A stretch of 64,000 nt of DNA. It comes from Streptomyces iconiensis. GTDB lineage: Bacteria; Actinomycetota; Actinomycetes; Streptomycetales; Streptomycetaceae. The position numbers and the translations under genes are program-made. The DNA is taken from assembly GCF_028657195.3 (NCBI RefSeq), contig NZ_JANCPR020000024.1, positions 1 to 64,000 on the forward strand. Direction: 5' to 3'. The notes beneath the pieces are model-generated. The model saw only the letters and a program-made list of their open reading frames with translations. It searched no databases and was not told the origin of the DNA. Below, in pieces: positions 15,565 through 22,900 of this stretch. Each line of letters opens with the position of its first letter. The stretch's first letter is position 1.

Positions 15565-16251
15565 TCAGCGCCGCCATACGTAGTGGTGTTCGGGCCGACC
15601 CACGTGCCCGTACCGCTGCCGCCTGTGTGCGCGTCCCGTCGTGGCCAGGTGCTCCAGGTAGCGCCCCGCCGTGATCCTGTTGACGCCGATGCGCTCTGCC
15701 GCCTCGCTCGCGGTCAGGCCCGCCTCGCCCTGCTCGCGGAGCGCCGAGGTGACGGTGTCCAGCGTTCCTGTGCTCAGCCCCTTCGGCAGCGCCGAGGAGG
15801 GCGGTGCAGCGCGCAGCACCGACAGCGCCCTGTCCACCTCGTCCTGGCTCACCGCCTCGCCGTGCGCCTCCGCCGACATCCGGAAGTCCGCGTACCGCCG
15901 CAGCCTGTCGCTCAGCGACCTGAACGTGAACGGCTTCAGCACGTGCTGCACCACGCCCAGCGACACGCCCTCCCTGATCACCGTCAGGTCCCGCGCCGAG
16001 GTCACGGCGAACACGTCGGCCGTGTGCCCCGCCGCCCGCAGTGAACGCAGCAGCGCCAGCCCGTTGCCGTCCGGCAAGTACAGGTCGAGCAGGATCAGGT
16101 CGACCCGCGGTTGCTCGTCCAGTGCGCGTACCGCCTCGGCGCGCGAGTGCGCCACGGCGGCCACCTCGAAGCCCGGCACCCGGGTGACGTACAGCGCGTG
16201 CGCGTCCGCCGCCACGGGGTCGTCCTCGACGACGAGTACCCGGAGTGTCAC
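15565..16251 (-). CDS. CitB/DcuR-type response regulator
   Basis: A 228-residue response regulator. The receiver domain has acidic residues at 10-11, phospho-acceptor Asp56 in LILLDLYLPDG, the switch threonine in AVTSARD and the lysine in LKPFTF. The C-terminal half carries a helix-turn-helix (LTASEAAERIGVNRITAGRYLEHL), as in CitT/DcuR/MalR regulators. Its GTG start overlaps the sensor kinase stop by four bases, so both form one operon. The divergent C4-dicarboxylate carrier gene is the likely target. Confidence 0.92.
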   Translation of the reverse strand: MTLRVLVVEDDPVAADAHALYVTRVPGFEVAAVAHSRAEAVRALDEQPRVDLILLDLYLPDGNGLALLRSLRAAGHTADVFAVTSARDLTVIREGVSLGVVQHVLKPFTFRSLSDRLRRYADFRMSAEAHGEAVSQDEVDRALSVLRAAPPSSALPKGLSTGTLDTVTSALREQGEAGLTASEAAERIGVNRITAGRYLEHLATTGRAHRRQRYGHVGRPEHHYVWRR

Positions 16252-17987
16252 GCGCCCGCCTCCTGTCCTGTCGGCACGTGCACGGTGAACTCGGCCCCGC
16301 CGCCGGGCAGTTGGGTCGCTGTCGCCTCGCCGCCGTGACGCCGTGCCGTCTGGCGTACCAGTGCCAGCCCGATGCCGCCGCCCGCCTTGGTCGACCAGCC
16401 GCGCTCGAACACCGTCTCCTCGCCGCCCGGCGGCAGGCCAGGACCGTTGTCGGTGACGCGCACCGACAGCTCCTCTCCCCGTGACCGCTGGATCGCCACG
16501 GTGACCCGGGGACTGTGCGCGCGGGCCCGGTCCTGTGGCCGGACACCGCCTTCCGGAGTGGCAGCCGGTGCCTCCGCGCCGTCGCGGGGGAGGCCGGTGG
16601 CAGCCGCGACTTCCGCGCCGTCGCCGGGGAGGCCGGTGGCAGCGGCTGCCTCCACGGCGTTGTCGATGAGGTTGCCGAGGACGGTGACGAGGTCGCGGGG
16701 GGGAAGCCCGGTGATGTCGTCCACGTGGGAGTCGGGGGTGAGGGCGAGTTCGACGCCGCGTTCGTTGGCCTGCGCCGCCTTGCCGAGCAGCAGGGCGGCC
16801 AGTACGGGCTCGGACACGGCCGTCACCACGTGGTCGGTGAGGGCCTGCGCCAGCTCCAGTTCCTCCGTCGCGAAGCTGACGGCCTCCCGTGTGCGCCCCA
16901 GTTCGATGAGCGAGACGACGGTGTGCAGCCGGTTCGCCGCCTCGTGCGCCTGGGAGCGCAGCGCCTCGGCGAATCCCCGTACGGAGTCCAACTCGCCTGT
17001 GAGTGCCTGGAGTTCGGTGTGGTCGCGCAGGGTGACGACGGTGCCGCGCCGGCCGCCGTCATGGACGGGCGAGGTGTTGAGGACGACGACGTGCTCGGCG
17101 CTGAGATGGACCTCGTCCACGCGCGGCTCGGACGCGAGCAGCGCGCCCGTGAGCGCACGAGGCAGTCCGAGTGCGGTGACCTCGCGGCCGATGACGGACG
17201 CGTCGCGCAGCCCGAGGAGTTCGCGGGCGCCGTCGTTGACGAGGGCGACCCTGCGCTGCCCGTCGAGCATCAGCAGCCCCTCCCGTACGGCGTGCAGCGT
17301 GGCCTGGTGGTAGTCGTGCATGCGGCTCAGCTCGGCGGCGTTCATGCCGTGGGTGTGGCGGCGGAGCCTGGCGTTGATGACGTACGTCCCCACTCCGCCC
17401 AGCGCGAGCGCGCCGCCCGCGACGGCGAGGAGCGCGGTGAGCTGCTCGCTGACCTGCCTGCTGATGGTGTCGACGGCGATGCCCGCGCTGACGAGGGCCA
17501 CGATCCGGCCACCGGGACCGCCCTCACGCACGGGAGTGACCACGCGCACGGAGGCGCCCAGCGTGCCGGTGTACGTCTCGTCGAACGTACGGCCCTTGAG
17601 CGCGGGGCCGATGTGCCCGACGAACCGTTCACCGATCCTGTCCGGGTCGGGATGCGTCCAGCGCCGCCCCTTGGTGTCCATGATCGTGACGAAGGTGACG
17701 CCGGTGTCCCGCCGTACCCGCTCCGCGTACGGCTGGAGGCGGGCGCTGGGGTGCGCGGAGCGTACGGCCTCGTGGACGGAGGGGGAATCGGCCACGGCCT
17801 GCGTGGTCGCGCGGGCCCTGTGCGTCGCGGCATCCCTGGCCTGGGAGCGCCCCGAGAGATACGCGAAGACCGCGCACCCCGCCACCACGACGGCCACCAG
17901 CACCACCTGCATGGCGAAGAGCTGCCCCGCCAGGCTGCGGGGGCGTGACCGCGCGGAGGTGCGGGGGCGGGGACGGGGGTGGCGCAT
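16248..17987 (-). CDS. CitA/DcuS-type membrane sensor histidine kinase
   Basis: A 579-residue membrane kinase predicted to sense extracellular citrate or C4-dicarboxylates. Order: membrane helix about 22-45, extracytoplasmic PDC/CACHE-like sensor 50-175, second helix about 182-205, PAS domain 218-325, SpoOB-type dimer helix with phospho-acceptor His348 (SQAHEAANRLHTV), then HATPase with N-box NLIDNAVEAA, DNGPGLPPGG and GGGIGLALVRQTARRHGG. The ATG at 17987 avoids extending into the divergent promoter. Odd feature: directly after the N-box a 13-residue unit (AAATGLP-G/R-DGAE-V/A) is duplicated, encoded by a 39-bp tandem repeat, which lengthens a loop in the ATP-binding domain. Confidence 0.92.
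   Translation of the reverse strand: MRHPRPRPRTSARSRPRSLAGQLFAMQVVLVAVVVAGCAVFAYLSGRSQARDAATHRARATTQAVADSPSVHEAVRSAHPSARLQPYAERVRRDTGVTFVTIMDTKGRRWTHPDPDRIGERFVGHIGPALKGRTFDETYTGTLGASVRVVTPVREGGPGGRIVALVSAGIAVDTISRQVSEQLTALLAVAGGALALGGVGTYVINARLRRHTHGMNAAELSRMHDYHQATLHAVREGLLMLDGQRRVALVNDGARELLGLRDASVIGREVTALGLPRALTGALLASEPRVDEVHLSAEHVVVLNTSPVHDGGRRGTVVTLRDHTELQALTGELDSVRGFAEALRSQAHEAANRLHTVVSLIELGRTREAVSFATEELELAQALTDHVVTAVSEPVLAALLLGKAAQANERGVELALTPDSHVDDITGLPPRDLVTVLGNLIDNAVEAAAATGLPGDGAEVAAATGLPRDGAEAPAATPEGGVRPQDRARAHSPRVTVAIQRSRGEELSVRVTDNGPGLPPGGEETVFERGWSTKAGGGIGLALVRQTARRHGGEATATQLPGGGAEFTVHVPTGQEAGA
16571..16648. repeat. 39-bp tandem duplication inside the sensor kinase
   Basis: Two copies, 16571-16609 and 16610-16648, share TCCGCGCCGTCGC and GGGGAGGCCGGTGGCAGC blocks. 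Being 39 bases, the duplication keeps frame and adds 13 residues between the N-box and the following strand of the ATP-binding domain. Confidence 0.85.
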
Positions 17988-18014
17988 TACCTCAGTCTGC
18001 CGTGGCTGATTTCG

Positions 18015-18032
18015 TGCACGTAATGCACGTAA
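18015..18032. promoter_or_regulatory. perfect 9-bp direct repeat between sensor kinase and dctA
   Basis: TGCACGTAA occurs twice back to back (18015-18023, 18024-18032) in the 175-base divergent region. Tandem direct repeats are typical of response-regulator sites, so this is a candidate target of the adjacent CitB/DcuR-type regulator. The 9-base period is near one helical turn. Confidence 0.5.
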
Positions 18033-18162
18033 GGGTGACGCCCGTCGCACGGTGTTGCATAGTCGCCGGGACTCAACACGATTCGGTTGCGCGATACCCC
18101 CTGTTTCAGGGACGTTTCGCGGGAATTCGCCGGAATCGAACCATCAACGAGGAGCCGCCGAC

Positions 18163-19605
18163 GTGTCGAAGAAGACACCGCAGCCGTCTTCACGACCGGA
18201 CGCAGCGGGCGCTGCCACGGTCTCACCCCAGGTGAAGAAGAAGGACCGCACGCATTACCTCTACATCGCGGTGATCGCCGCCGTGGTCCTGGGCATCACG
18301 CTCGGTCTCACGGCCCCGGGGGTGGCCACCGAGCTGAAGCCGCTCGGTGAAGGCTTCGTCAACCTCATCAAGATGATGATTTCGCCCATCATCTTCTGCA
18401 CGATCGTGCTGGGCATCGGTTCGGTGCGCAAGGCTGCCAAGGTCGGCGCCGTCGGCGGGCTCGCACTCGGCTACTTCCTGACCATGTCGCTGGTCGCGCT
18501 CGCCATCGGCCTGGTCGTCGGCAACGTGCTGGAGCCCGGTCACGGCCTGCACCTGACCGAGGCCGCCAGGGACGCCGGCGCCTCGCAGGCCAAGGGCGGC
18601 GAGGGCATGACGGACTTCGTGCTCGGCATGATCCCGACCACCATGGTCTCCGCCTTCACCGAGGGCGAGGTGCTCCAGACGCTGCTGATCGCGCTGCTCG
18701 TGGGCTTCGCGCTGCAGGCGATGGGCAAGGCGGGCGAGCCGGTGCTGCGCGGGATCGGGCACATCCAGAAGCTGGTCTTCCGGGTGCTCGCGATGGTCAT
18801 GTGGGCGGCGCCCGTCGGCGCGTTCGGTGCGATGGCCGCCGTGGTCGGGGAGACCGGCGTGGACGCGCTGAAGTCCCTCGCCGTCATCATGATCGGCTTC
18901 TACACCACCTGTTTCCTGTTCGTCTTCGTCGTCCTCGGGCTGATCCTGCGGGTGTTCACGGGCATCAATATCTTCTCGCTGCTGCGGTACCTGGGCCGCG
19001 AGTTCCTGCTGATCCTCTCGACCTCCTCCTCCGAGTCGGCGCTGCCGCGGCTGATCGCGAAGATGGAGCACCTGGGCGTCAGCAAGCCCGTCGTCGGCAT
19101 CACCGTGCCGACCGGCTACTCCTTCAACCTCGACGGCACGATGATCTACCTGACGATGGCCTCGATCTTCGTCGCCGAGGCGATGGGCGACCCGCTCTCC
19201 CTCGGTCAGCAGATCTCGCTGCTCATCTTCATGTTCATCGCGTCCAAGGGCGCGGCCGGCGTCACCGGCGCCGGACTGGCCACCCTCGCCGGCGGCCTCC
19301 AGTCCCACCGCCCCGAACTGGTCGACGGCGTCGGCCTGATCGTCGGCATCGACCGCTTCATGAGCGAGGCCCGCGCCCTCACCAACTTCGCGGGCAACGC
19401 GGTCGCCACGGTGCTGGTCGGCACCTGGACCAAGGAGATCGACAGGGAACGGGTCGACCAGGTCCTCGCCGGCGCCATCCCGTTCGACGAGCAGACCCTC
19501 TCCACCGACGGCGGCCACGGCACCGAGTCCGACCCCCCGACCGCCACGTCCCCCGCCGACGTCCCCGCACCCCAGGGCGACCAGGACACCCTGACAAAGG
19601 CATAG
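18163..19605 (+). CDS. dctA: C4-dicarboxylate/cation symporter, DctA family
   Basis: A 480-residue inner-membrane carrier of the dicarboxylate/amino acid:cation symporter family, likely importing succinate, fumarate and malate. Family signatures are NLIKMMISPIIFCTIVLGIGSV (about 66-87), the serine-rich STSSSESALPRLIAKME hairpin, and the NLDGT segment in PTGYSFNLDGTMIYL that forms the cation site. GTG 18163 follows GAGGAG. It is divergent from a DcuS/CitA-type two-component system. The C-terminal 40 residues are an unstructured Thr/Pro-rich tail. Confidence 0.92.
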   Translation: MSKKTPQPSSRPDAAGAATVSPQVKKKDRTHYLYIAVIAAVVLGITLGLTAPGVATELKPLGEGFVNLIKMMISPIIFCTIVLGIGSVRKAAKVGAVGGLALGYFLTMSLVALAIGLVVGNVLEPGHGLHLTEAARDAGASQAKGGEGMTDFVLGMIPTTMVSAFTEGEVLQTLLIALLVGFALQAMGKAGEPVLRGIGHIQKLVFRVLAMVMWAAPVGAFGAMAAVVGETGVDALKSLAVIMIGFYTTCFLFVFVVLGLILRVFTGINIFSLLRYLGREFLLILSTSSSESALPRLIAKMEHLGVSKPVVGITVPTGYSFNLDGTMIYLTMASIFVAEAMGDPLSLGQQISLLIFMFIASKGAAGVTGAGLATLAGGLQSHRPELVDGVGLIVGIDRFMSEARALTNFAGNAVATVLVGTWTKEIDRERVDQVLAGAIPFDEQTLSTDGGHGTESDPPTATSPADVPAPQGDQDTLTKA

Positions 19606-19776
19606 AGCCACCACCCCCCACAGCGACGACCCCTAGAAACCACCCCCGGGAGAGGGCCCTTTCGCGGTACCGGGCGGGCATGGGGCCGGTGTGGGCCCAG
19701 CCCGGGCGGGCGATTCAGGTCGCACGCCCGCCAGCACTTTCGACGGCGCCACAGAGTGGGGCACCATGAGACACCT

Positions 19777-19811
19777 GGGCCTTCCCCGAAGGTCGATTTC
19801 GGGGAAGGCCC
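19777..19811. terminator. strong bidirectional terminator hairpin
   Basis: A perfect 14-bp stem: GGGCCTTCCCCGAA (19777-19790) and TTCGGGGAAGGCCC (19798-19811) around a 7-base loop. It lies between dctA and the convergent small secreted protein gene. The other sequence in 19606-19836 shows no gene. Confidence 0.8.
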
Positions 19812-19836
19812 TCTTCGTGCTGTCACCTGCCGATGG

Positions 19837-20166
19837 TCAGCAGCTCTTCACCCCGTCGAACCGGCGGGGGGCGATCGGAATCTTGTGCTTCAGGGTCTGG
19901 CCCTTCTTTACGGTCACGCACGCGCTGTCCGCGCCGAACGCCCAGACGATCTTGTAGCGCTTCTGCGATGAGCAGTCGTTGCGCCCGTATCCGGTCTGCG
20001 TGAGAGTGCCCTTCTTGACCCACGCTGTGATACAGCTCGGTGCTGCGGCGGCGTCTGCCTTGGCGGACGCCGGGCTCGCGGCTTGAGCCGGTGCGACACT
20101 GAGCCCCGCCGTCATCGCGACAGCTGCGAGCGTCACGGCTCCTGATCTCTTCAACTTCCCTCTCAT
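19837..20166 (-). CDS. small secreted four-cysteine protein, tendamistat-like spacing
   Basis: A 109-residue protein with a Sec signal cleaved after AQA (about residue 29) and a mature domain of about 70 residues. Its four cysteines are spaced 21, 19 and 27 residues apart, starting at APSC and ending with the C-terminal Cys. Tendamistat-type alpha-amylase inhibitors have four cysteines spaced 16, 18 and 28, also starting APSC. The Trp-Arg-Tyr triad essential for amylase binding is not seen. It is therefore at most a divergent member of that fold; amylase inhibition is not claimed. Monocistronic, convergent with dctA. Confidence 0.6.
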   Translation of the reverse strand: MRGKLKRSGAVTLAAVAMTAGLSVAPAQAASPASAKADAAAAPSCITAWVKKGTLTQTGYGRNDCSSQKRYKIVWAFGADSACVTVKKGQTLKHKIPIAPRRFDGVKSC

Positions 20167-20529
20167 GTACGGGACTTCCTCTCATTCGATCGGTTCCTCC
20201 GCGGCACGCGGAGTGTTCGCCGAGAAAGCTATGGCGCTCCGAGATGTGGCGTAAGAGTCGTGATTCATGTGGAAGATGCGGTTCTCATGGCTGAAAGCTG
20301 AGACGTGAGAGGAAGCGGAGATTTCCGTTCGCCTACCTGCTGACAGGCGCGCAGCCTTTGACGTGCCCTAGCCAAAGATCGAGAGCCGTCCTCACGGTGA
20401 CGAGGGGTGCGTGCGCCCCCCTTGGCCCTACGTTCAGAGGCTGAAAGTCGACGATCGGATCCCGAAATATGTGACGCAGGTCACCTCCCTTCGGTGAACC
20501 GCCCGGCGGGCTCCGTACGACGAAGGGGT
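20167..20529. other. intergenic region upstream of the ECF sigma operon
   Basis: These 363 bases between two divergent genes hold no recognisable coding sequence. An AT-richer part (20220-20300) probably carries the promoter of the small secreted protein. A Crp-like motif at 20471-20484 lies 46 bases before the sigma-factor start. Confidence 0.5.
20471..20484. promoter_or_regulatory. Crp-like palindrome upstream of ECF sigma gene
   Basis: GTGACGCAGGTCAC fits the published Streptomyces Crp consensus GTG(N)6GNCAC and is palindromic in its outer five bases. It sits shortly upstream of the ECF sigma start. Short motifs like this occur by chance in a GC-rich genome. Confidence 0.35.
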
Positions 20530-21174
20530 GTGACGGAGGAGCGGGGGGCGGGGTGGGACGCCGGGACGGTTGCCGCGCTTGTGGCGGGGGACCGGACGGC
20601 GTTCGAAGCCGTGTACCGGCGGTACGCACCGTGGCTCGTCGCCCGGTTGCGCTACCGCTGCTCCGACCGCGCTGTGCTCGATGACGTCGTGCAGGAGACG
20701 TTCCTCGCCCTGTGGCGGGCCTGTGACCGGGGGCGGCAGCCCCAAGTGGAAGATTTAGCGGGGTGGTTGTGGCGGATCGCCGCCCGTCGGCTCGCCGATG
20801 CCGGACGCGCGAAGGGCGCCCGCGCACGGCTGCACCAGGCACTCGGCGCGCTGCGTACGCGGGACGAGCCGTCCGCCGAGGACCAGGCGCTGCTCGGCGT
20901 CGAACACGGGCGGCTGGCCCGTGCGCTCGCCGACCTCGCCCCTGAACTGCGGAGCGTCCTCCAGGCCATGACGCTCGACGGGATGTCCGTCCGGGAGACG
21001 GCGGCGCTGCTGGACCTTCCCGAAGGCACGGTCAAAACGCGGGCCATGCGTGCACGGCGACACCTGCGCGCCTCCCTGGAGCGGGCGGCTCAACCGTCCG
21101 CCACCGGCTCGACCGACCCCACAACGCCCGGGCGCCTCCCACCCCGGCGCCCCACGGGAAGGAGGAAGCGATGA
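20530..21174 (+). CDS. ECF RNA polymerase sigma factor with a TTA codon
   Basis: A 214-residue extracytoplasmic-function sigma factor. Region 2 covers about residues 15-85 (DRTAFEAVYRRYAPWLVARL, DDVVQETFLALWRACDRG) and region 4 about 125-180 (LAPELRSVLQAMTLDGMSVR, then AALLDLPEGTVKTRAMRARR). The GTG at 20530 follows GAAGGGG. Codon 76 (20755-20757) is TTA, so efficient translation should depend on the bldA leucyl-tRNA and hence on developmental stage. The stop overlaps the next gene by four bases, coupling it to a zinc-finger anti-sigma-like protein. Confidence 0.92.
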   Translation: MTEERGAGWDAGTVAALVAGDRTAFEAVYRRYAPWLVARLRYRCSDRAVLDDVVQETFLALWRACDRGRQPQVEDLAGWLWRIAARRLADAGRAKGARARLHQALGALRTRDEPSAEDQALLGVEHGRLARALADLAPELRSVLQAMTLDGMSVRETAALLDLPEGTVKTRAMRARRHLRASLERAAQPSATGSTDPTTPGRLPPRRPTGRRKR

Positions 21175-22007
21175 CCGTACCCGGCGGCCACCCGACCGAC
21201 GAGACCCTCCGCGCCTATGCGGCCGGGCACGCGCGGGCCGAGGAGCTGTGGGCGATCGAGCCCCACCTCACGGCGTGCCCTGCCTGTCTCAGCCGGGCCG
21301 GGACACACACCGACCCTGACGTGTGGGACCCGGGCCGGGCCTGGCAGGCGCTGGACGTCGCCATGGACGAGCCCCGACAGGGCCTCCCCGAACGCCTGTT
21401 GCGGCGGGCCGGAGTGCCCGAACACGCCTCCCGGCTGGTCGCCGCGACCCCCGCGCTCCGCCTCGCCTGGCTCGCCGCCGCCGCGCTGACGCTGCTCTTC
21501 GCCGCGCTCGCCGCCCGCCTCGGTGACCCCGCCGGCGACCCCGTACTCTTCCTCGCCCTGGCGCCGATGCTGCCGCTCCTCGGTGTCGCCTTCTCCTTCG
21601 GTCCCCGCTGGGAGCCCGCCTACGAGATGGCGCTGGTGGCCCCCGTCAGCGGACTGCGCGTGCTGCTCGTCCGCACGGCTGTCGTACTCGGGACCTGTGT
21701 GGCGCTGACGGTCCCCGTCACCCTCGCCCTGCCCCGCCCGGGGCTGCACGCGCTCGGCTGGTTGGTCCCCGCCTGTGCGCTCACGGCCCTCGCGCTGACC
21801 CTGACCGCGCGGGTTGCCCCGGCTCTTGCCGCCGGCGGCGTCGCCGCCGCCTGGTGCGCCGTGCTCCTCACCGTTTCCAGCGGCACGGTCTTCTCGGCCG
21901 CTGGACAGACCTGCATGCTCGGGCTCCTGCTGGTGGCCTGCCTGGCACTGGTGCCGCTCAGGGGCGGCTTCGACGTACTGCACCGACGGAACGGAGATCT
22001 GCTGTGA
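21171..22007 (+). CDS. membrane zinc-finger anti-sigma-like protein
   Basis: A 278-residue protein predicted to bind and hold the upstream ECF sigma factor. The N-terminus contains a zf-HC2 motif, HLTACPAC (H-x3-C-x2-C, about residues 35-42), preceded by TDETLRAYAAGHARAEELWAIE, as in ZAS-domain anti-sigma factors. From about residue 95 it has six hydrophobic segments rather than the single helix of classical RsrA/ZAS proteins. The multi-span region could respond to, or belong to, the ABC transporter encoded downstream. Start and stop codons overlap both neighbours by four bases. Confidence 0.8.
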   Translation: MTVPGGHPTDETLRAYAAGHARAEELWAIEPHLTACPACLSRAGTHTDPDVWDPGRAWQALDVAMDEPRQGLPERLLRRAGVPEHASRLVAATPALRLAWLAAAALTLLFAALAARLGDPAGDPVLFLALAPMLPLLGVAFSFGPRWEPAYEMALVAPVSGLRVLLVRTAVVLGTCVALTVPVTLALPRPGLHALGWLVPACALTALALTLTARVAPALAAGGVAAAWCAVLLTVSSGTVFSAAGQTCMLGLLLVACLALVPLRGGFDVLHRRNGDLL

Positions 22008-22900
22008 GTCCCGACGAGAGCGTGTCCCCTCGCGAGGTGACCGTCCACGAGGTGACCGTCCGCTACCGCGGCGTCCCCGCGCTCGACTCCGTCTCCTTCA
22101 CCCTGGGATCCGGTGTCACCGGCCTGCTGGGCCCCAACGGAGCGGGGAAGACCACGCTGTTGCGCACGCTCGCCACCGCGCTGGCGCCGGACGCCGGCCG
22201 GATCGAGGTACTCGGCCGCGACCCCGCCGACCCGGCCCAACGCACCGGGATCCGGCGCAGGCTCGGCTTCCTCCCCCAGGACCCGGGACTGCACCCGCAC
22301 TTCACCGCCTTCGAGTTCGTCGACTACGTCGCCATCCTCAAAGAGATCACCGACCGGCGGCGGCGCCACGACGAAGTGCGCAGGGTCCTGGAGGCCGTGG
22401 GGCTCGGCGCCGAGCGCGGCAAGCGCGTCAAAGCGCTCTCCGGCGGCATGCGCCAGCGCGTCGCGCTCGCCGCGGCGCTCGCCGGTGACCCCGCATTCCT
22501 GGTGCTCGACGAGCCGACGGTCGGCCTCGACCCGGAACAGCGCATGCGCTTCCGCGAACTCGTCGCGGGGCTCGGGGAAGGGCGCACCGTGCTGCTCTCC
22601 ACGCACCAGACCGAGGACGTGGCGGCACTCTGCCACCGCGTCGTCGTCCTCGACCACGGCGCCGTCACCTTCGACGGTGAGCCGCACGCGCTCGCCGGGA
22701 TCGCCCGAGGACGCGTCTGGCACAGCGCGGAGCGTTCCCCAGGGGCCGTCGCGGGATGGCGCACCGGCCTGGGCGTCCACCGCAACATCGGCACGGCGCC
22801 CCCCGGCGCCGAGTGCGTCGAGCCGACGGTCGAGGACGGCTATCTGCTGCTCCTGGACCTGGCGGGCCGGGGCAGGACCGGGACGGAGGCGCGCGCATGA
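22004..22900 (+). CDS. ABC transporter ATP-binding protein, ABC-2 exporter type
   Basis: A 298-residue cytoplasmic ATPase. Walker A is GPNGAGKTT, Q-loop in GFLPQDPG, signature LSGGMRQRVALAAALAGDP, Walker B FLVLDEPTVGLDP and switch histidine in LLSTHQTEDV. The GTG start overlaps the anti-sigma gene and the stop overlaps the following membrane protein (ATGA). It probably energises the two downstream membrane proteins in exporting an unknown substrate under the control of the operon's sigma factor. Confidence 0.92.
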   Translation: MSPDESVSPREVTVHEVTVRYRGVPALDSVSFTLGSGVTGLLGPNGAGKTTLLRTLATALAPDAGRIEVLGRDPADPAQRTGIRRRLGFLPQDPGLHPHFTAFEFVDYVAILKEITDRRRRHDEVRRVLEAVGLGAERGKRVKALSGGMRQRVALAAALAGDPAFLVLDEPTVGLDPEQRMRFRELVAGLGEGRTVLLSTHQTEDVAALCHRVVVLDHGAVTFDGEPHALAGIARGRVWHSAERSPGAVAGWRTGLGVHRNIGTAPPGAECVEPTVEDGYLLLLDLAGRGRTGTEARA

